From Flavobacterium sp. TAB 87 (lineage in GTDB: Bacteria > Bacteroidota > Bacteroidia > Flavobacteriales > Flavobacteriaceae), in assembly GCF_001529295.1 (NCBI RefSeq), contig NZ_LLWK01000025.1, positions 1 through 37,016 on the forward strand: DNA of 37,016 bases, read 5' to 3'. Both the position numbers and the translations under genes were made by a program. Shown here piece by piece: positions 1-8,584 of this stretch (position 1 is the first letter of the stretch; every line of letters starts with the position of its first letter). The notes under the pieces were generated by a model that ran no database searches, was not told where the DNA came from, and saw only the letters and a list, made by a program, of their open reading frames with translations.

Positions 1-826
1 GATTCAATTCCTGAACGTCTTTAATTCCATAAAGACTTGGTAAATCTCTCAAAAGGACTTTGTCTACAATATCATTTTTAACATACCTCCCCATATCACT
101 TTGTATTTTTTCAGACAAAACAACCTCAGGATAGCCACCAAAATTTAAGTAGTTTAGGAATTCTTTGTTTAAGGCTTTTATATCATGTGTTATTGTATAA
201 GGCATTTTCCGATTTGCATAATCAATCTCACCTTTCAAGATTAAATGATTCATATTTTTCAAATGAATATATTCTTGAAAAGTTAGCGGTGGCAACATAA
301 AATCTGTAAAACGTCCAGCTCCACTTTCGGTACTGTGCCATCTTAAAGCTGCGGCAGCCGAACCAGAAACAATAAATTTAGTATCAGGATAGGAATCGAC
401 TAACACTTTTAAATGACGTTCCCAATCTTTTAAATATTGCACTTCATCAAAAAACACATAGCATCCCTCTAGCTTTTGTAATTTTACGGCATCCTTACAG
501 AGCAATAAAATATCTTCTAAGCTTAAATTTAAGTATAAAGGATTATCTATGCCGACAAAAAATATTTTTTGCGGATCTATTGCGTCTTGAATTAATTGGT
601 CAATAGAATGAAACATCATTACAGTCTTACCGACACGGCGAGGTCCCATTAAAACAACTGCTCTTCGAATATCTTTCTCTTTCACAAGAGGGTAAAATAA
701 ATCAAAATACAAACGCTTTTGCATATTTTGATACGCAGAATGTACTGCTTTAGAAACCCACCAAGGATTTTCATAGTGCAAACGTTCTATAATTTTTTCA
801 GTTGGAATAATACTTGATATTTTCAT
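1..826 (-). CDS. AAA ATPase with DUF4143-type C-terminus (partial)
   Basis: The reading frame is open from the ATG at 826 to the window edge (275 codons), so the C-terminus is missing. The N-terminus starts MKISSIIPTEKIIERL. A Walker A motif, GPRRVGKT, follows VVLM near residue 60, and a Walker B stretch (CYVFFDEVQYLKDWE) comes about 70 residues later, then a sensor-like IVSGSAAA. This layout is that of the large prokaryotic AAA_14/DUF4143 ATPase family, whose role is mostly unknown and which is often found in variable islands. It is the last leftward gene after the Hachiman pair but is separated from hamB by 300 bp, including a remnant and a terminator-like hairpin, so it probably has its own promoter. 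Family assignment is secure; function is not. Confidence 0.85.
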   Translation of the reverse strand, partial: MKISSIIPTEKIIERLHYENPWWVSKAVHSAYQNMQKRLYFDLFYPLVKEKDIRRAVVLMGPRRVGKTVMMFHSIDQLIQDAIDPQKIFFVGIDNPLYLNLSLEDILLLCKDAVKLQKLEGCYVFFDEVQYLKDWERHLKVLVDSYPDTKFIVSGSAAAALRWHSTESGAGRFTDFMLPPLTFQEYIHLKNMNHLILKGEIDYANRKMPYTITHDIKALNKEFLNYLNFGGYPEVVLSEKIQSDMGRYVKNDIVDKVLLRDLPSLYGIKDVQELN

Positions 827-934
827 AAAAACACTTATTTAGACAAAAATAGTAAAAATAAGCTGAATCAAACATATCTATTTTGTGTTTTTCAAAGGGT
901 ATTAGGGTATTTATTAGAATTTCGAAGCTTATTA

Positions 935-1060
935 TTTTTTTTACATAGTCAGAATAAACATCCTGCTTGGAAGGAATTACTTGAAATATCTTTTCTTTCT
1001 GAGGATATAAAAGAGAAGTATTTGGATTTATTGGAAAGTAGAGTACAGGTATTTTTATAA
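935..1060 (+). pseudogene. Orphan C-terminal gene remnant
   Basis: This is a protein-like stretch on the plus strand with no start codon. It ends at a TAA at 1058-1060. The last residues read HPAWKELLEISFLSEDIKEK and then YLDLLESRVQVFL, which is amphipathic and charged like a real helical C-terminus. A terminator-like hairpin follows 15 bases later. The rest of the gene is absent, probably lost when the neighbouring ATPase or the Hachiman genes arrived. The family is not recognised. Confidence 0.35.
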
Positions 1061-1074
1061 CCTCCGCAAAAAAA

Positions 1075-1108
1075 GCGGTGATTAAGCTGTTTTTTTACCG
1101 CATTTTTT
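1075..1108 (+). terminator. Rho-independent terminator-like hairpin
   Basis: GCGGT at 1075-1079 pairs with ACCGC at 1097-1101, followed by T6 at 1103-1108. A second small stem, CCGC-A7-GCGG, overlaps its left arm. It sits between the plus-strand remnant and the 3' end of hamB. The loop also has a T7 run, so it may work in either direction. Confidence 0.5.
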
Positions 1109-1128
1109 ATACATAGAAAATTAAAGAA

Positions 1129-3168
1129 CTACTCAAAATAGATTCTTAAATCAGTCATTGATTCATTCTCGTATATAATTTTTTTTATGTCATGGATTGA
1201 AAAGTTTTCAGGGATCCTATCAGAAATCGTGATAAGATGTTCCTTTACTCTCAAATAAGGAATGCCATATTCAAATAGTTTTGTCATAATTTTTTTTGAT
1301 TCAACAATGTTTGTGTTTTTTTCACCAAGAAATTTATTGAAAAATAATACTCTTTTATAATTAGCTTCCTCTTTTATGCTACTGGATATAAATCTTTTTT
1401 TATTGCGAGATTGATATAGGTTATCTAATTCTATAATAAACTCTAAAGCAGGTATAATTTTATGGGGAATAACACTGTAAATCATTTTTATTACTATCGA
1501 GACAAGTTTGGATGATTCATATTTAGAAAAATTTTTATCAATACTCAATTTATGCACTATGTCAGGTATTGTTTGATAATTAGAATTTAATATTATATTG
1601 ATACTATTATTATTGTTATTTGGAGCATCTAAACTTTTTAATTTTGATAAAACACCAAACAAATTAGTATTAGGTTTTTTAACAAACTCTATTAAATCTT
1701 TAAATTGTTTTATAGTAAAACCGTAATTATTTAATAACTCACTAATTTTTTCAAATGGTACTTTTCCATGATTTGAATCTTTCAAATAATCCTTAGTTTT
1801 TTCCTGAGACACTTTCTTTGAATCTTCAGAGTCATTCTGCACACCATCGGTAGTATAAGCTGATTTATACTCGTCTTCTCTATTTATTTCTATAATTTCT
1901 GTTTGATTTGTAATGATGAAATTTAAGTGAATATCTTCATAAGGAATATTAGCTTTGATAAAATTATGTTCATGGATGTTTTTATAATATACGTTTCCAA
2001 CTTTATGTATTCCTAATCGTCCAGCTCTTCCAATCAAATTTTTAAATTTGATAATATTTTTATCTCCTAAAATCTTATTCGAAGTGGTTATGTATATATT
2101 TTTTGTAGGAGTGTTAACTCCTTCAATAACTGATGAAGTGGCCAATAATGTTCTAATTTTAGAGTCATTAAATAAGTCAATTACTTTTTTCTGAATAAAT
2201 TTTGGCATCGGTCCATAATGTATCCCTATCCCTTTTTTAAGTGCTTTTATGGGAATCCATTCTGGATGAAAATCAGTTTCAACACGCTTAATCCAATCAT
2301 TTGACAAATGAAATTCATTTGGTCTATCTTTTATTTTATCTAAAAAAAAAGATTCTGCTTCAGGAGGTGAGTTAAAATAAACAAGGTTACTTTCATCACT
2401 TTTGCTTATTGCATGAAGCAATTTGGTGTCAAAATCTTCGAGTGAAATGAAGTTTTTTGCAACCGGAGCAAAATCAGATTTGAGAATTTTAAAGTTTAAA
2501 TTGTCTAATCCATTGATTTCGTTTACCAAAGGAAGTAATAGAACCACTTTATTTGCTTTAGTAAGGGTGTCAATAAAAGTTCTATTTAAAATAACCTCTC
2601 TACTGCTTTCAATTTTATCACTTAACTTGTAAGCCTCATCAATTATAAACAAATCAATACCAGAAGTATAACCATTATATATTTGAGAATACTTTTCTTG
2701 TGTCCCAATAAAAATGCTTTTATCATCAATTTTACTTTCGTTTTTGATTGTATCAAATATGGTATAGCCTAAATCTTTAAAAATTTTATTAAAGTCATCA
2801 GCCAATTCATCAGCTAAAGAATTCGTAGGAACCAAAAAAACAATTTTATTTGGTTGTTCATTGTAAATGTATTCTTTGACTAACATTGTTTTTCCAAAAC
2901 TTGTTGGCGCAGATAATAAAACTCGTTTATTTAATGATATTTCATCATAAATTTTCTTTTGTTCAGCAGTAAATGAAATTCTTGTAGAATTATGGTTTAA
3001 TAGATTTTTTTCAAGAATAAATTCAAGTTGCTTCGAAAAGAATGAATTGTCTTTTTTTTCATCGTAATAAGGAGATAAATCAAATAAAAAAAGATCTTCA
3101 ATTTTAACTTCGTTGTCAGGTTGATCTAAGAGTTTAATTACCTCTTCTCTTTTACTTTGATTTATCAT
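1129..3168 (-). CDS. hamB: Hachiman helicase HamB
   Basis: 679-residue superfamily 2 helicase of the Ski2-like type. Motifs seen: Walker A APTSFGKT at 87-94, motif Ia VPTNSLADE at 113-121, motif Ib TQEKY near 156, DEAY at 177-180, motif V ATSSVIEGVNTP at 343-354, and motif VI IGRAGRLG at 379-386. The C-terminal 290 residues are helical and unassigned. Its ATG overlaps the hamA stop (ATGA-type overlap, 3165-3168), so the two are translationally coupled. In known Hachiman systems HamB senses DNA damage or DNA intermediates and releases the HamA nuclease. The pairing with a DUF1837 protein is what identifies it; the helicase alone would not. Confidence 0.85.
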   Translation of the reverse strand: MINQSKREEVIKLLDQPDNEVKIEDLFLFDLSPYYDEKKDNSFFSKQLEFILEKNLLNHNSTRISFTAEQKKIYDEISLNKRVLLSAPTSFGKTMLVKEYIYNEQPNKIVFLVPTNSLADELADDFNKIFKDLGYTIFDTIKNESKIDDKSIFIGTQEKYSQIYNGYTSGIDLFIIDEAYKLSDKIESSREVILNRTFIDTLTKANKVVLLLPLVNEINGLDNLNFKILKSDFAPVAKNFISLEDFDTKLLHAISKSDESNLVYFNSPPEAESFFLDKIKDRPNEFHLSNDWIKRVETDFHPEWIPIKALKKGIGIHYGPMPKFIQKKVIDLFNDSKIRTLLATSSVIEGVNTPTKNIYITTSNKILGDKNIIKFKNLIGRAGRLGIHKVGNVYYKNIHEHNFIKANIPYEDIHLNFIITNQTEIIEINREDEYKSAYTTDGVQNDSEDSKKVSQEKTKDYLKDSNHGKVPFEKISELLNNYGFTIKQFKDLIEFVKKPNTNLFGVLSKLKSLDAPNNNNNSINIILNSNYQTIPDIVHKLSIDKNFSKYESSKLVSIVIKMIYSVIPHKIIPALEFIIELDNLYQSRNKKRFISSSIKEEANYKRVLFFNKFLGEKNTNIVESKKIMTKLFEYGIPYLRVKEHLITISDRIPENFSIHDIKKIIYENESMTDLRIYFE

Positions 3169-3998
3169 TTGTTAGTTTTTAATCGAATTATTAAATCCAA
3201 TGCTATTCTTTGAGCTTTAAAAATTAAATCTGCCTTCGAATTAATTGGTAAATGATATAAGTGAATTTTATAATTACTTGGAAAATCCTTTATTGAAATT
3301 TTTTCTATTAATTTATATGTACTTGTATATTTATCACTTGCATTTTTAGTATGAAGAACAAAACCAGATAGGATAAGTGGTAATTTCTTAATTTCTACTG
3401 AAGTTTTTTCACTTATATTTCCAGTTATATCTTTCAAAATAATTTCACTTTCTGAGCTGATGATTTTTTTTATATAATCTTCTAATTTACTATTAAAACT
3501 ATTGTCTTTGACAATTGAATGAATTCCTTTGTTGAGCGTTCCATAAAATTTAGCTTCACCTAATACCAAACTATCAGCAGAAAACATACATGCATCAGCT
3601 CCTGTCGATATAACAGTCAAATTATCAGTTACTGATATTACACCTGTAACTAATTTGTTATCAATATAATCAATATTCAACCTTGCTAAGAGAGCCTCTG
3701 CAAAAAAAGCATAATAAGACTCATTTTTATTTGATGATATATATTTACTAATTTCAGTATCATCAACATCTTTTTCTCTACCACAAAATGATGTTTCTAT
3801 AAATCTCTGCAATTGTGTAATTCTGGTTTTACCTGTAATTTTTATGTTTTTCTGAAAGAGATAATTTAGTTTATTTTCATCATATAATAATTCTAAAATA
3901 TGATTGTCTAAATCTTCCATTGTTAACTTATGGCTATAGGTAGAAAAGTGATATTTTCCACATGTGCTTTTAGATTTATCTTCAATTGTTAAATCCAT
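3165..3998 (-). CDS. hamA: Hachiman nuclease effector HamA (DUF1837)
   Basis: 277-residue protein. A PD-(D/E)xK-like core is visible: acidic E101 after YYAFFA, D135 in STGADACMF, and E148-x-K150 in the motif VLGEAKFYG, which is the hallmark I associate with DUF1837/HamA. In characterised Hachiman systems HamA is held inactive by HamB and degrades DNA when released. It lies 66 bp downstream of hsdR and overlaps hamB. The spacing from hsdR would allow a promoter of its own; an AT-rich stretch with an ATTTTG element lies at about 4035-4045, but I see no clean consensus. The catalytic residues look intact, so the system is probably functional. Confidence 0.85.
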   Translation of the reverse strand: MDLTIEDKSKSTCGKYHFSTYSHKLTMEDLDNHILELLYDENKLNYLFQKNIKITGKTRITQLQRFIETSFCGREKDVDDTEISKYISSNKNESYYAFFAEALLARLNIDYIDNKLVTGVISVTDNLTVISTGADACMFSADSLVLGEAKFYGTLNKGIHSIVKDNSFNSKLEDYIKKIISSESEIILKDITGNISEKTSVEIKKLPLILSGFVLHTKNASDKYTSTYKLIEKISIKDFPSNYKIHLYHLPINSKADLIFKAQRIALDLIIRLKTNK

Positions 3999-4064
3999 TA
4001 ATTATTTTGTATTGTTAGTTTTTTATACTTCACTTCAAAATAGAATATTATTAATAAAAACGGT

Positions 4065-6938
4065 TTAAGCCATCATCCCCCTCACAAATACCTCCACATA
4101 TTCCTTCATCTTCGCAATAATTCGATCTCCTATGCTTCTCGCTTGCAAAATACTTGGTCTGTTATCTAGACATTGGAAAACCTCGTCTTTAATCGGTTCT
4201 CGTCCGCTGTAGATGTAAGCATCGATAAGCGATTTGAATTGTGCTTTATCTAAATGTTCGTCCTCACATATTTTTCCTAGTGCTAATATCTTTTCATCTT
4301 GCCAGAATTTTTCAAATTCATCTTCGATAGAATCTCCATCTTTAATGAATGGCATGTTCTCATCAATGAATTTCTGAATCAGCTCTCGTTTGCTTCTCAA
4401 TTTGATGTCACCACCTAACAAATCGATAATGGCTTTTCGTTGGGCTTTGGCTTCCGATGTATTTGCCCCTTTCATTTGTGCTACTAATTTCAAGATATAA
4501 GCTACTCCTATTTTATCTCTGTGAATCAACTCTAATTCAAAATCAATATCATCCAAAATAGATGTTTTCTCTTTCTGAGTATCTCGCTGAACTTTATCTT
4601 TTAAATCTAAATACTTTGTTTCAAAACCTTTGAATTCCTCTTCATCAATATGCAGATCCTCCCAATCAAAGTCGGTGTAAGATTGCAAAACGTTCATCGC
4701 TCTTAAAAGCTTTCGGAAGGCCAAAACAAATTGTGCTTCGTCCTCTTCACTTTGTAAATCATCAACACTTTGAAAAGTTGGCGTAATCTCCCGCAACGAA
4801 GTCAAAGCATCATCAAATTTCTCAGCGATATGTTCGTAGTCGGGCATTGTGACAACTTCTACAGCATCTTTATTCGAAAATAAAGTAATTGCTTCATCGG
4901 TGGCTTTTTTAAGGTTTCTAAAGCTTAATATATTCCCCTGAGACTTCTGCTCACCCAAGATCCTATTTGTTCTGGAATAGGCTTGAATTAGTCCGTGTTG
5001 CTTTAAGTTTTTATCTACGTAAAGCGTGTTCACTTTCTTAGCATCAAAACCTGTCAGCATCATATTCACTACTAAAACAATATCCAGTCGGTCTTTGTCG
5101 TGATTGAATGTTTGCTTTTCTCTGTCTTTCAAGCGCTGACTTATATTTTTGAAATAATTCTCAAACTGCTGACCATCTTTGGTCGAAAAGCTTGTGCCAA
5201 ACATTCCATTATAATCTGCAATATATTGGTCAAGTTTATCTCTAGAATGACTTGCTTGATAATTAGTACCCGGCTCTGCAGCCATATCAAATTCGTAATC
5301 TCCAGGGAGAAAATCTTGTGCATCTTCTGATTCTTCATTAGCACCAAAAGTAAAAATGGTAGCAATTCGTAAATCGTGTTCACCCGCTAATTTTTTCTGC
5401 TGGAAAATATCGTAATACTTAATCACATTCTTGATACTGCTTACCGCAAAAAGTGCCGAATATTCTCGGTTGAAGGTCTTCTGATTGTGATAAGCAATAA
5501 TATAATCGACAATTTTTGTGATTCTATTTTCTGAATCTAAAACTTCTTGCTTGTCAATATCTTCAACATCGATATCGATAAACGATTTGCTTTTGTTTTT
5601 ATATTTCCCAACATATTCAATCCCGAATCGTAATACGTTTTCATCGCGAATCGCATCAGTAATCACATATTTATGGAGGCAGTTGCCAAATAAATCTTTG
5701 GTAGTTCGCTTTCCTAAATCATTTTTTGAAGCATTCTCTGCAAATATGGGCGTTCCAGTAAACCCAATCAATTGACTTTTCTCAAAGAATGTTGTAATTC
5801 TTCCGTGGGTTTCGCCAAATTGAGAGCGATGGCATTCATCAAAAATAAAGACAATCTTTTTATCTCGTAAAGTATCAATACTATTTTTGAAACGATCAGA
5901 AATGGCATTATTTAATTTCTGAATAGTGGTTAAAACCAGTTTTGTATTATCCGTTAGTTGCTTTAATAATGACTGAGTATCACTGCTTCCATTTACGCTA
6001 CCTTTCTTGAAAGCATTGAATTCATTCATCGTTTGATAATCCAAATCCTTTCTGTCCACCACAAAAACTACTTTATGCACTTCTGGCAATTCCATTAAAA
6101 TTTGACTCGCTTTAAAAGACGTCAATGTTTTTCCTGAACCTGTAGTGTGCCAAATGTAAGCGTTGTCAGAACTGGTTTTGACTTGTTTGATAATCGCCTC
6201 AGTAGCAAAATATTGATACGGGCGAAGCACCATCATTACTTTGTGGGTTTCGTTGATTACGATATAATGCGCAATCATATTTCCAAGATGTGCGGTGTTT
6301 AAAAACGCTGCTGTAAACTCCGTTAAATCGGTTACATTTTTATTGTTGGCATCAGCCCAAAAGAAGGTTTGCTTTACAGATTGCAATTTGTTGTTTGCCA
6401 AATACTTTGTATTGACTCCATTACTGATCACAAACAATTGCACATATTGAAACAGTCCGTGATTGCTCCAGAAAGAATGCAATTGATAGCGATTGATTTG
6501 ATTAAAAGCTTCTTTTATTTCAATTCCAGAGCGTTTGAGTTCTATTTGAACCAATGGTAAACCGTTCACCAAAATCGTAACGTCGAAACGATTTTTATAA
6601 CTTCCTTCTAGTGAAATTTGATTGCTTACCTGATAAATATTTTGAGCGCTATCTTCTGTATTAAAAAAGCGAACATAAAATGAAGTTCCATCATCTTTAT
6701 TTAACTGAAAACGATCCCGAAGTGTTTTGGCTTTTTCAAAAACATTTCCTTTTGCCAAATGATTTAGAATCGAATCAAATTCTTTTTGAGAAAACGTAGT
6801 TTGATTAAAACCTTCGAGTTGCTTCTTGAGATTATCAACTAAAGCATCGCCATCTGCAATTTTTACAGATGCATATCCCAAATCACGCAATTGCTTGATT
6901 AAGTTGTTTTCTAATTGTGCTTCAGATTGATGTGCCAT
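4065..6938 (-). CDS. hsdR: Type I restriction enzyme subunit R
   Basis: 957-residue motor and endonuclease subunit. The N-terminal nuclease domain shows D119 (NRFDV) and E133-x-K135 (QIELKRSG), followed by the QxxxY-like NQINRY. The helicase motor has Walker A TTGSGKT at 265-271, a DECH box at 367-370, and the motif VI region QAYSRTNRI. The C-terminal helical part would bind the HsdM2-HsdS core. Full length for the family. The start ATG at 6938 is supported by the N-terminus MAHQSEAQLENNLIKQL. The first 17 codons and 5 upstream bases recur exactly at 8529-8584, marking a recombination event. With hsdS apparently frameshifted, restriction may be silent even though HsdR looks intact. Confidence 0.95.
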   Translation of the reverse strand: MAHQSEAQLENNLIKQLRDLGYASVKIADGDALVDNLKKQLEGFNQTTFSQKEFDSILNHLAKGNVFEKAKTLRDRFQLNKDDGTSFYVRFFNTEDSAQNIYQVSNQISLEGSYKNRFDVTILVNGLPLVQIELKRSGIEIKEAFNQINRYQLHSFWSNHGLFQYVQLFVISNGVNTKYLANNKLQSVKQTFFWADANNKNVTDLTEFTAAFLNTAHLGNMIAHYIVINETHKVMMVLRPYQYFATEAIIKQVKTSSDNAYIWHTTGSGKTLTSFKASQILMELPEVHKVVFVVDRKDLDYQTMNEFNAFKKGSVNGSSDTQSLLKQLTDNTKLVLTTIQKLNNAISDRFKNSIDTLRDKKIVFIFDECHRSQFGETHGRITTFFEKSQLIGFTGTPIFAENASKNDLGKRTTKDLFGNCLHKYVITDAIRDENVLRFGIEYVGKYKNKSKSFIDIDVEDIDKQEVLDSENRITKIVDYIIAYHNQKTFNREYSALFAVSSIKNVIKYYDIFQQKKLAGEHDLRIATIFTFGANEESEDAQDFLPGDYEFDMAAEPGTNYQASHSRDKLDQYIADYNGMFGTSFSTKDGQQFENYFKNISQRLKDREKQTFNHDKDRLDIVLVVNMMLTGFDAKKVNTLYVDKNLKQHGLIQAYSRTNRILGEQKSQGNILSFRNLKKATDEAITLFSNKDAVEVVTMPDYEHIAEKFDDALTSLREITPTFQSVDDLQSEEDEAQFVLAFRKLLRAMNVLQSYTDFDWEDLHIDEEEFKGFETKYLDLKDKVQRDTQKEKTSILDDIDFELELIHRDKIGVAYILKLVAQMKGANTSEAKAQRKAIIDLLGGDIKLRSKRELIQKFIDENMPFIKDGDSIEDEFEKFWQDEKILALGKICEDEHLDKAQFKSLIDAYIYSGREPIKDEVFQCLDNRPSILQARSIGDRIIAKMKEYVEVFVRGMMA

Positions 6939-6943
6939 ACTAT
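6888..6943 (-). repeat. 56-bp direct repeat, copy in intact hsdR
   Basis: Covers codons 1-17 of hsdR plus 5 bases upstream. It is identical over 56 bases to 8529-8584, in the same orientation, 1,641 bp away. The two copies bracket the toxin-antitoxin-chaperone genes. Crossing over between them would delete exactly that module and put fic next to hsdR. Confidence 0.95.
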
Positions 6944-6967
6944 CTCTGTAAATTAACTATAACAATG

Positions 6968-7399
6968 TTACGTACTTAGTTTAAATTCTGCGTCTTTATC
7001 GACTAAGCTCTTCACATTAATAGTGGGAAGAATAAACTTATTGAATTCAGTTCCTTCAGTTTTTGTATGTAAAATTCCGCGAGAAGTGCCGATAGTTAGC
7101 ATTGTTAAATGAGCAATAAAGCTCTGTGGAACTACAATTATTTCATCCTGTAGAAACGAGCTCCAAGAATCGGTGTCAATATTAAAATGACAACTTACTT
7201 GTATTTTAATAAACACTTTTTTTGCTTGTTCAAAAGAAAATGCCGCAAAAACACCTATTAGTTTTTCTTCTAAATTAATTTTAAATTCTAATGAAGTTGT
7301 GATGTCTGTTGTTTTTTTTTGAGAAAAATTTTCCTCAAACAAAGCAAACTGTTCAGTTTTAATTGCCGCTAATACGAAGCCTACGGATTCCTCTTTCAT
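6968..7399 (-). CDS. SecB-like chaperone of a toxin-antitoxin module
   Basis: 143 residues. The pattern is SecB-like: beta-rich central part (LEFKINLEEKLIGVFAAFSF, then FIKIQVSCHFNI), followed by a helix and the C-terminal FNKFILPTINVKSL, which matches the SecB consensus ending in a Pro-Pro/Ile-Asn-Phe-type strand. The start ATG at 7399 overlaps the antitoxin stop (TAATG), so it is co-translated. In toxin-antitoxin-chaperone (TAC) systems such as Rv1955-Rv1957 of M. tuberculosis, a SecB-like protein stabilises the HigA-type antitoxin through a C-terminal extension. The gene order here is the same. I infer the SecB fold from pattern alone; it could also be a different small beta-rich protein. 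Confidence 0.7.
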   Translation of the reverse strand: MKEESVGFVLAAIKTEQFALFEENFSQKKTTDITTSLEFKINLEEKLIGVFAAFSFEQAKKVFIKIQVSCHFNIDTDSWSSFLQDEIIVVPQSFIAHLTMLTIGTSRGILHTKTEGTEFNKFILPTINVKSLVDKDAEFKLST

Positions 7400-7866
7400 T
7401 ATGCTATTTTTTCGAAATGACTATATTTTTGAGATAAAGAATTATATTCCAGCTTTATTTCTTTTTTGGCCACTAAAATTTTATTTTCATTAATGTACTG
7501 CATTTTTGGCGCAACATATTTTTCAGTAGTAGTAATTGAAACTTCTGAAGTACTTTTGAGCTCCTCCTTTTCAAAGTAGGAAGCTAAGATTGGTATATCC
7601 AAAATGTTCTGCAGCCTTATCTGCGTTTCCAAAGTCAGGTTTTCTTGCCCTTTTACGATTTTAGTAATTTGCTGCGGACTTACTTCTAATTTTTCCGCTA
7701 ATTTTTTTTGAGTCCAATGTAATTCTTCCAAACGATCAAGAACTTTTAAAGCAATATTTTGAGACTCTCTCAACATCGCTCTATTTTTTATTCGCTCTCT
7801 GTTTTTGGTAACTGTATTGGTTTTTTCAGAAGAAACCAAAGCGGTAAATTTTTCTATATTACTCAT
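7399..7866 (-). CDS. HigA-like antitoxin with C-terminal extension
   Basis: 155-residue XRE-type DNA-binding protein. The helix-turn-helix lies at about 51-90 (WTQKKLAEKLEVSPQQITKI). Residues 1-45 are charged and helical. The last 45 residues form an extension with aromatic and hydrophobic residues (KYVAPKMQYINENKI), where TAC antitoxins carry a chaperone-addiction segment. It overlaps the toxin stop by 4 bp (ATGA) and the SecB-like start by 1 bp. By analogy it would neutralise the toxin and repress the operon, with its stability depending on the chaperone. Confidence 0.75.
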   Translation of the reverse strand: MSNIEKFTALVSSEKTNTVTKNRERIKNRAMLRESQNIALKVLDRLEELHWTQKKLAEKLEVSPQQITKIVKGQENLTLETQIRLQNILDIPILASYFEKEELKSTSEVSITTTEKYVAPKMQYINENKILVAKKEIKLEYNSLSQKYSHFEKIA

Positions 7867-8375
7867 TTTAATTCAATTATAAGTTCATAAAAAGAATCAG
7901 TATCAAATATGGATTTCTCTTGTAAAAATTCTTTTGCGGCATCTATTTTCAGTAATTCATTATTGGAATCGGGATGATCTTGCATAGTTTGAGACATCTT
8001 TATAGCGCCACCAGTAATGACGAAGCAATTGCTATCAATTTTAATGGCATAGATTCTAATTCCATTTTTTTTAATTTTTCCTTTTTGTAAAGAAAGTATT
8101 TTAATCCCTGATTCTGTATCAAATAGTGTTCTGAAATAAAATTCTAAAGGTTGATTGTTTGTTGTTATTTCTTCTAATACATCTTGTATCTGTTCCGCAT
8201 CTTTTAATCTGTCTTTTACAAATTTATTTATGTTTTCTATAGAATTGTCTTTTGCATATTGTCTAAGATAGCTAACATCTGTCCAATTGTCCACTAGTCG
8301 ATCATATTCATTATCAACTTCTCCAGAGTAGCGGAAAGCAAATAACGACGGTGCAAATATAGCATCTATTTTCAT
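7863..8375 (-). CDS. Putative HigB/RelE-like toxin of the TAC module
   Basis: 170 residues. The C-terminal half resembles the RelE/HigB core: a strand with basic residues (LQKGKIKKNGIRIYAIKI), then VITGGAIKMSQTMQDHP, then an AAKEFL helix. The N-terminal 80 residues are longer than in classical HigB. First gene of a coupled three-gene unit whose antitoxin and SecB-like partner follow directly. If RelE-like it would be an mRNA interferase, but I cannot place catalytic residues and the target is not known. Role inferred mainly from gene order. Confidence 0.6.
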   Translation of the reverse strand: MKIDAIFAPSLFAFRYSGEVDNEYDRLVDNWTDVSYLRQYAKDNSIENINKFVKDRLKDAEQIQDVLEEITTNNQPLEFYFRTLFDTESGIKILSLQKGKIKKNGIRIYAIKIDSNCFVITGGAIKMSQTMQDHPDSNNELLKIDAAKEFLQEKSIFDTDSFYELIIELK

Positions 8376-8423
8376 TTAATCAACTTATAGGTTTATTATC
8401 TGTGTGCTTGTTAACAATTTTAA

Positions 8424-8579
8424 TTACACAAACATCTGCTGCAACAATCCTTTTTTGAAATTTTGCGTTTGAATGATTTGTAGATTTACGTTTTCTATTT
8501 TCATATATATATAAAATTTATTATAACCCAATTGCTTGATTAAGTTGTTTTCTAATTGTGCTTCAGATTGATGTGCCAT
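8424..8579 (-). pseudogene. Scar ORF: hsdR start fused to hsdS end
   Basis: An open frame of 51 codons. Residues 1-17 are identical to the HsdR N-terminus (MAHQSEAQLENNLIKQL). About ten unrelated residues follow (GYNKFYIYMK). The last residues, QIIQTQNFKKGLLQQMFV, are identical to the HsdS C-terminus. It starts one base after the fic stop codon and ends 49 bases before the toxin gene. It is the junction left when a second hsdS-cargo-hsdR interval was joined behind the first. The fused frame is open by chance or selection; a functional peptide is unlikely. Confidence 0.9.
8425..8480 (-). repeat. Copy of the hsdS 3' end in the scar
   Basis: 56 bases matching 11341-11396, the 3' end of the hsdS gene, with a single mismatch (C for T in the ATG-TTT region near 8436). 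Beyond 8480 the two sequences diverge except for a shared TATTTTCAT. Same orientation as hsdS. Confidence 0.93.
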
Positions 8580-8584
8580 ACTAT
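8529..8584 (-). repeat. 56-bp direct repeat, copy behind fic
   Basis: Exact match to 6888-6943. This copy holds only the first 17 hsdR codons, and overlaps the fic stop codon by its upstream bases. It shows that fic was once directly followed by hsdR. Confidence 0.95.

Noticed and set aside
5141..5383. 80-codon frame inside hsdR
   Set aside because: Shadow of the hsdR coding sequence in another frame with no independent features.
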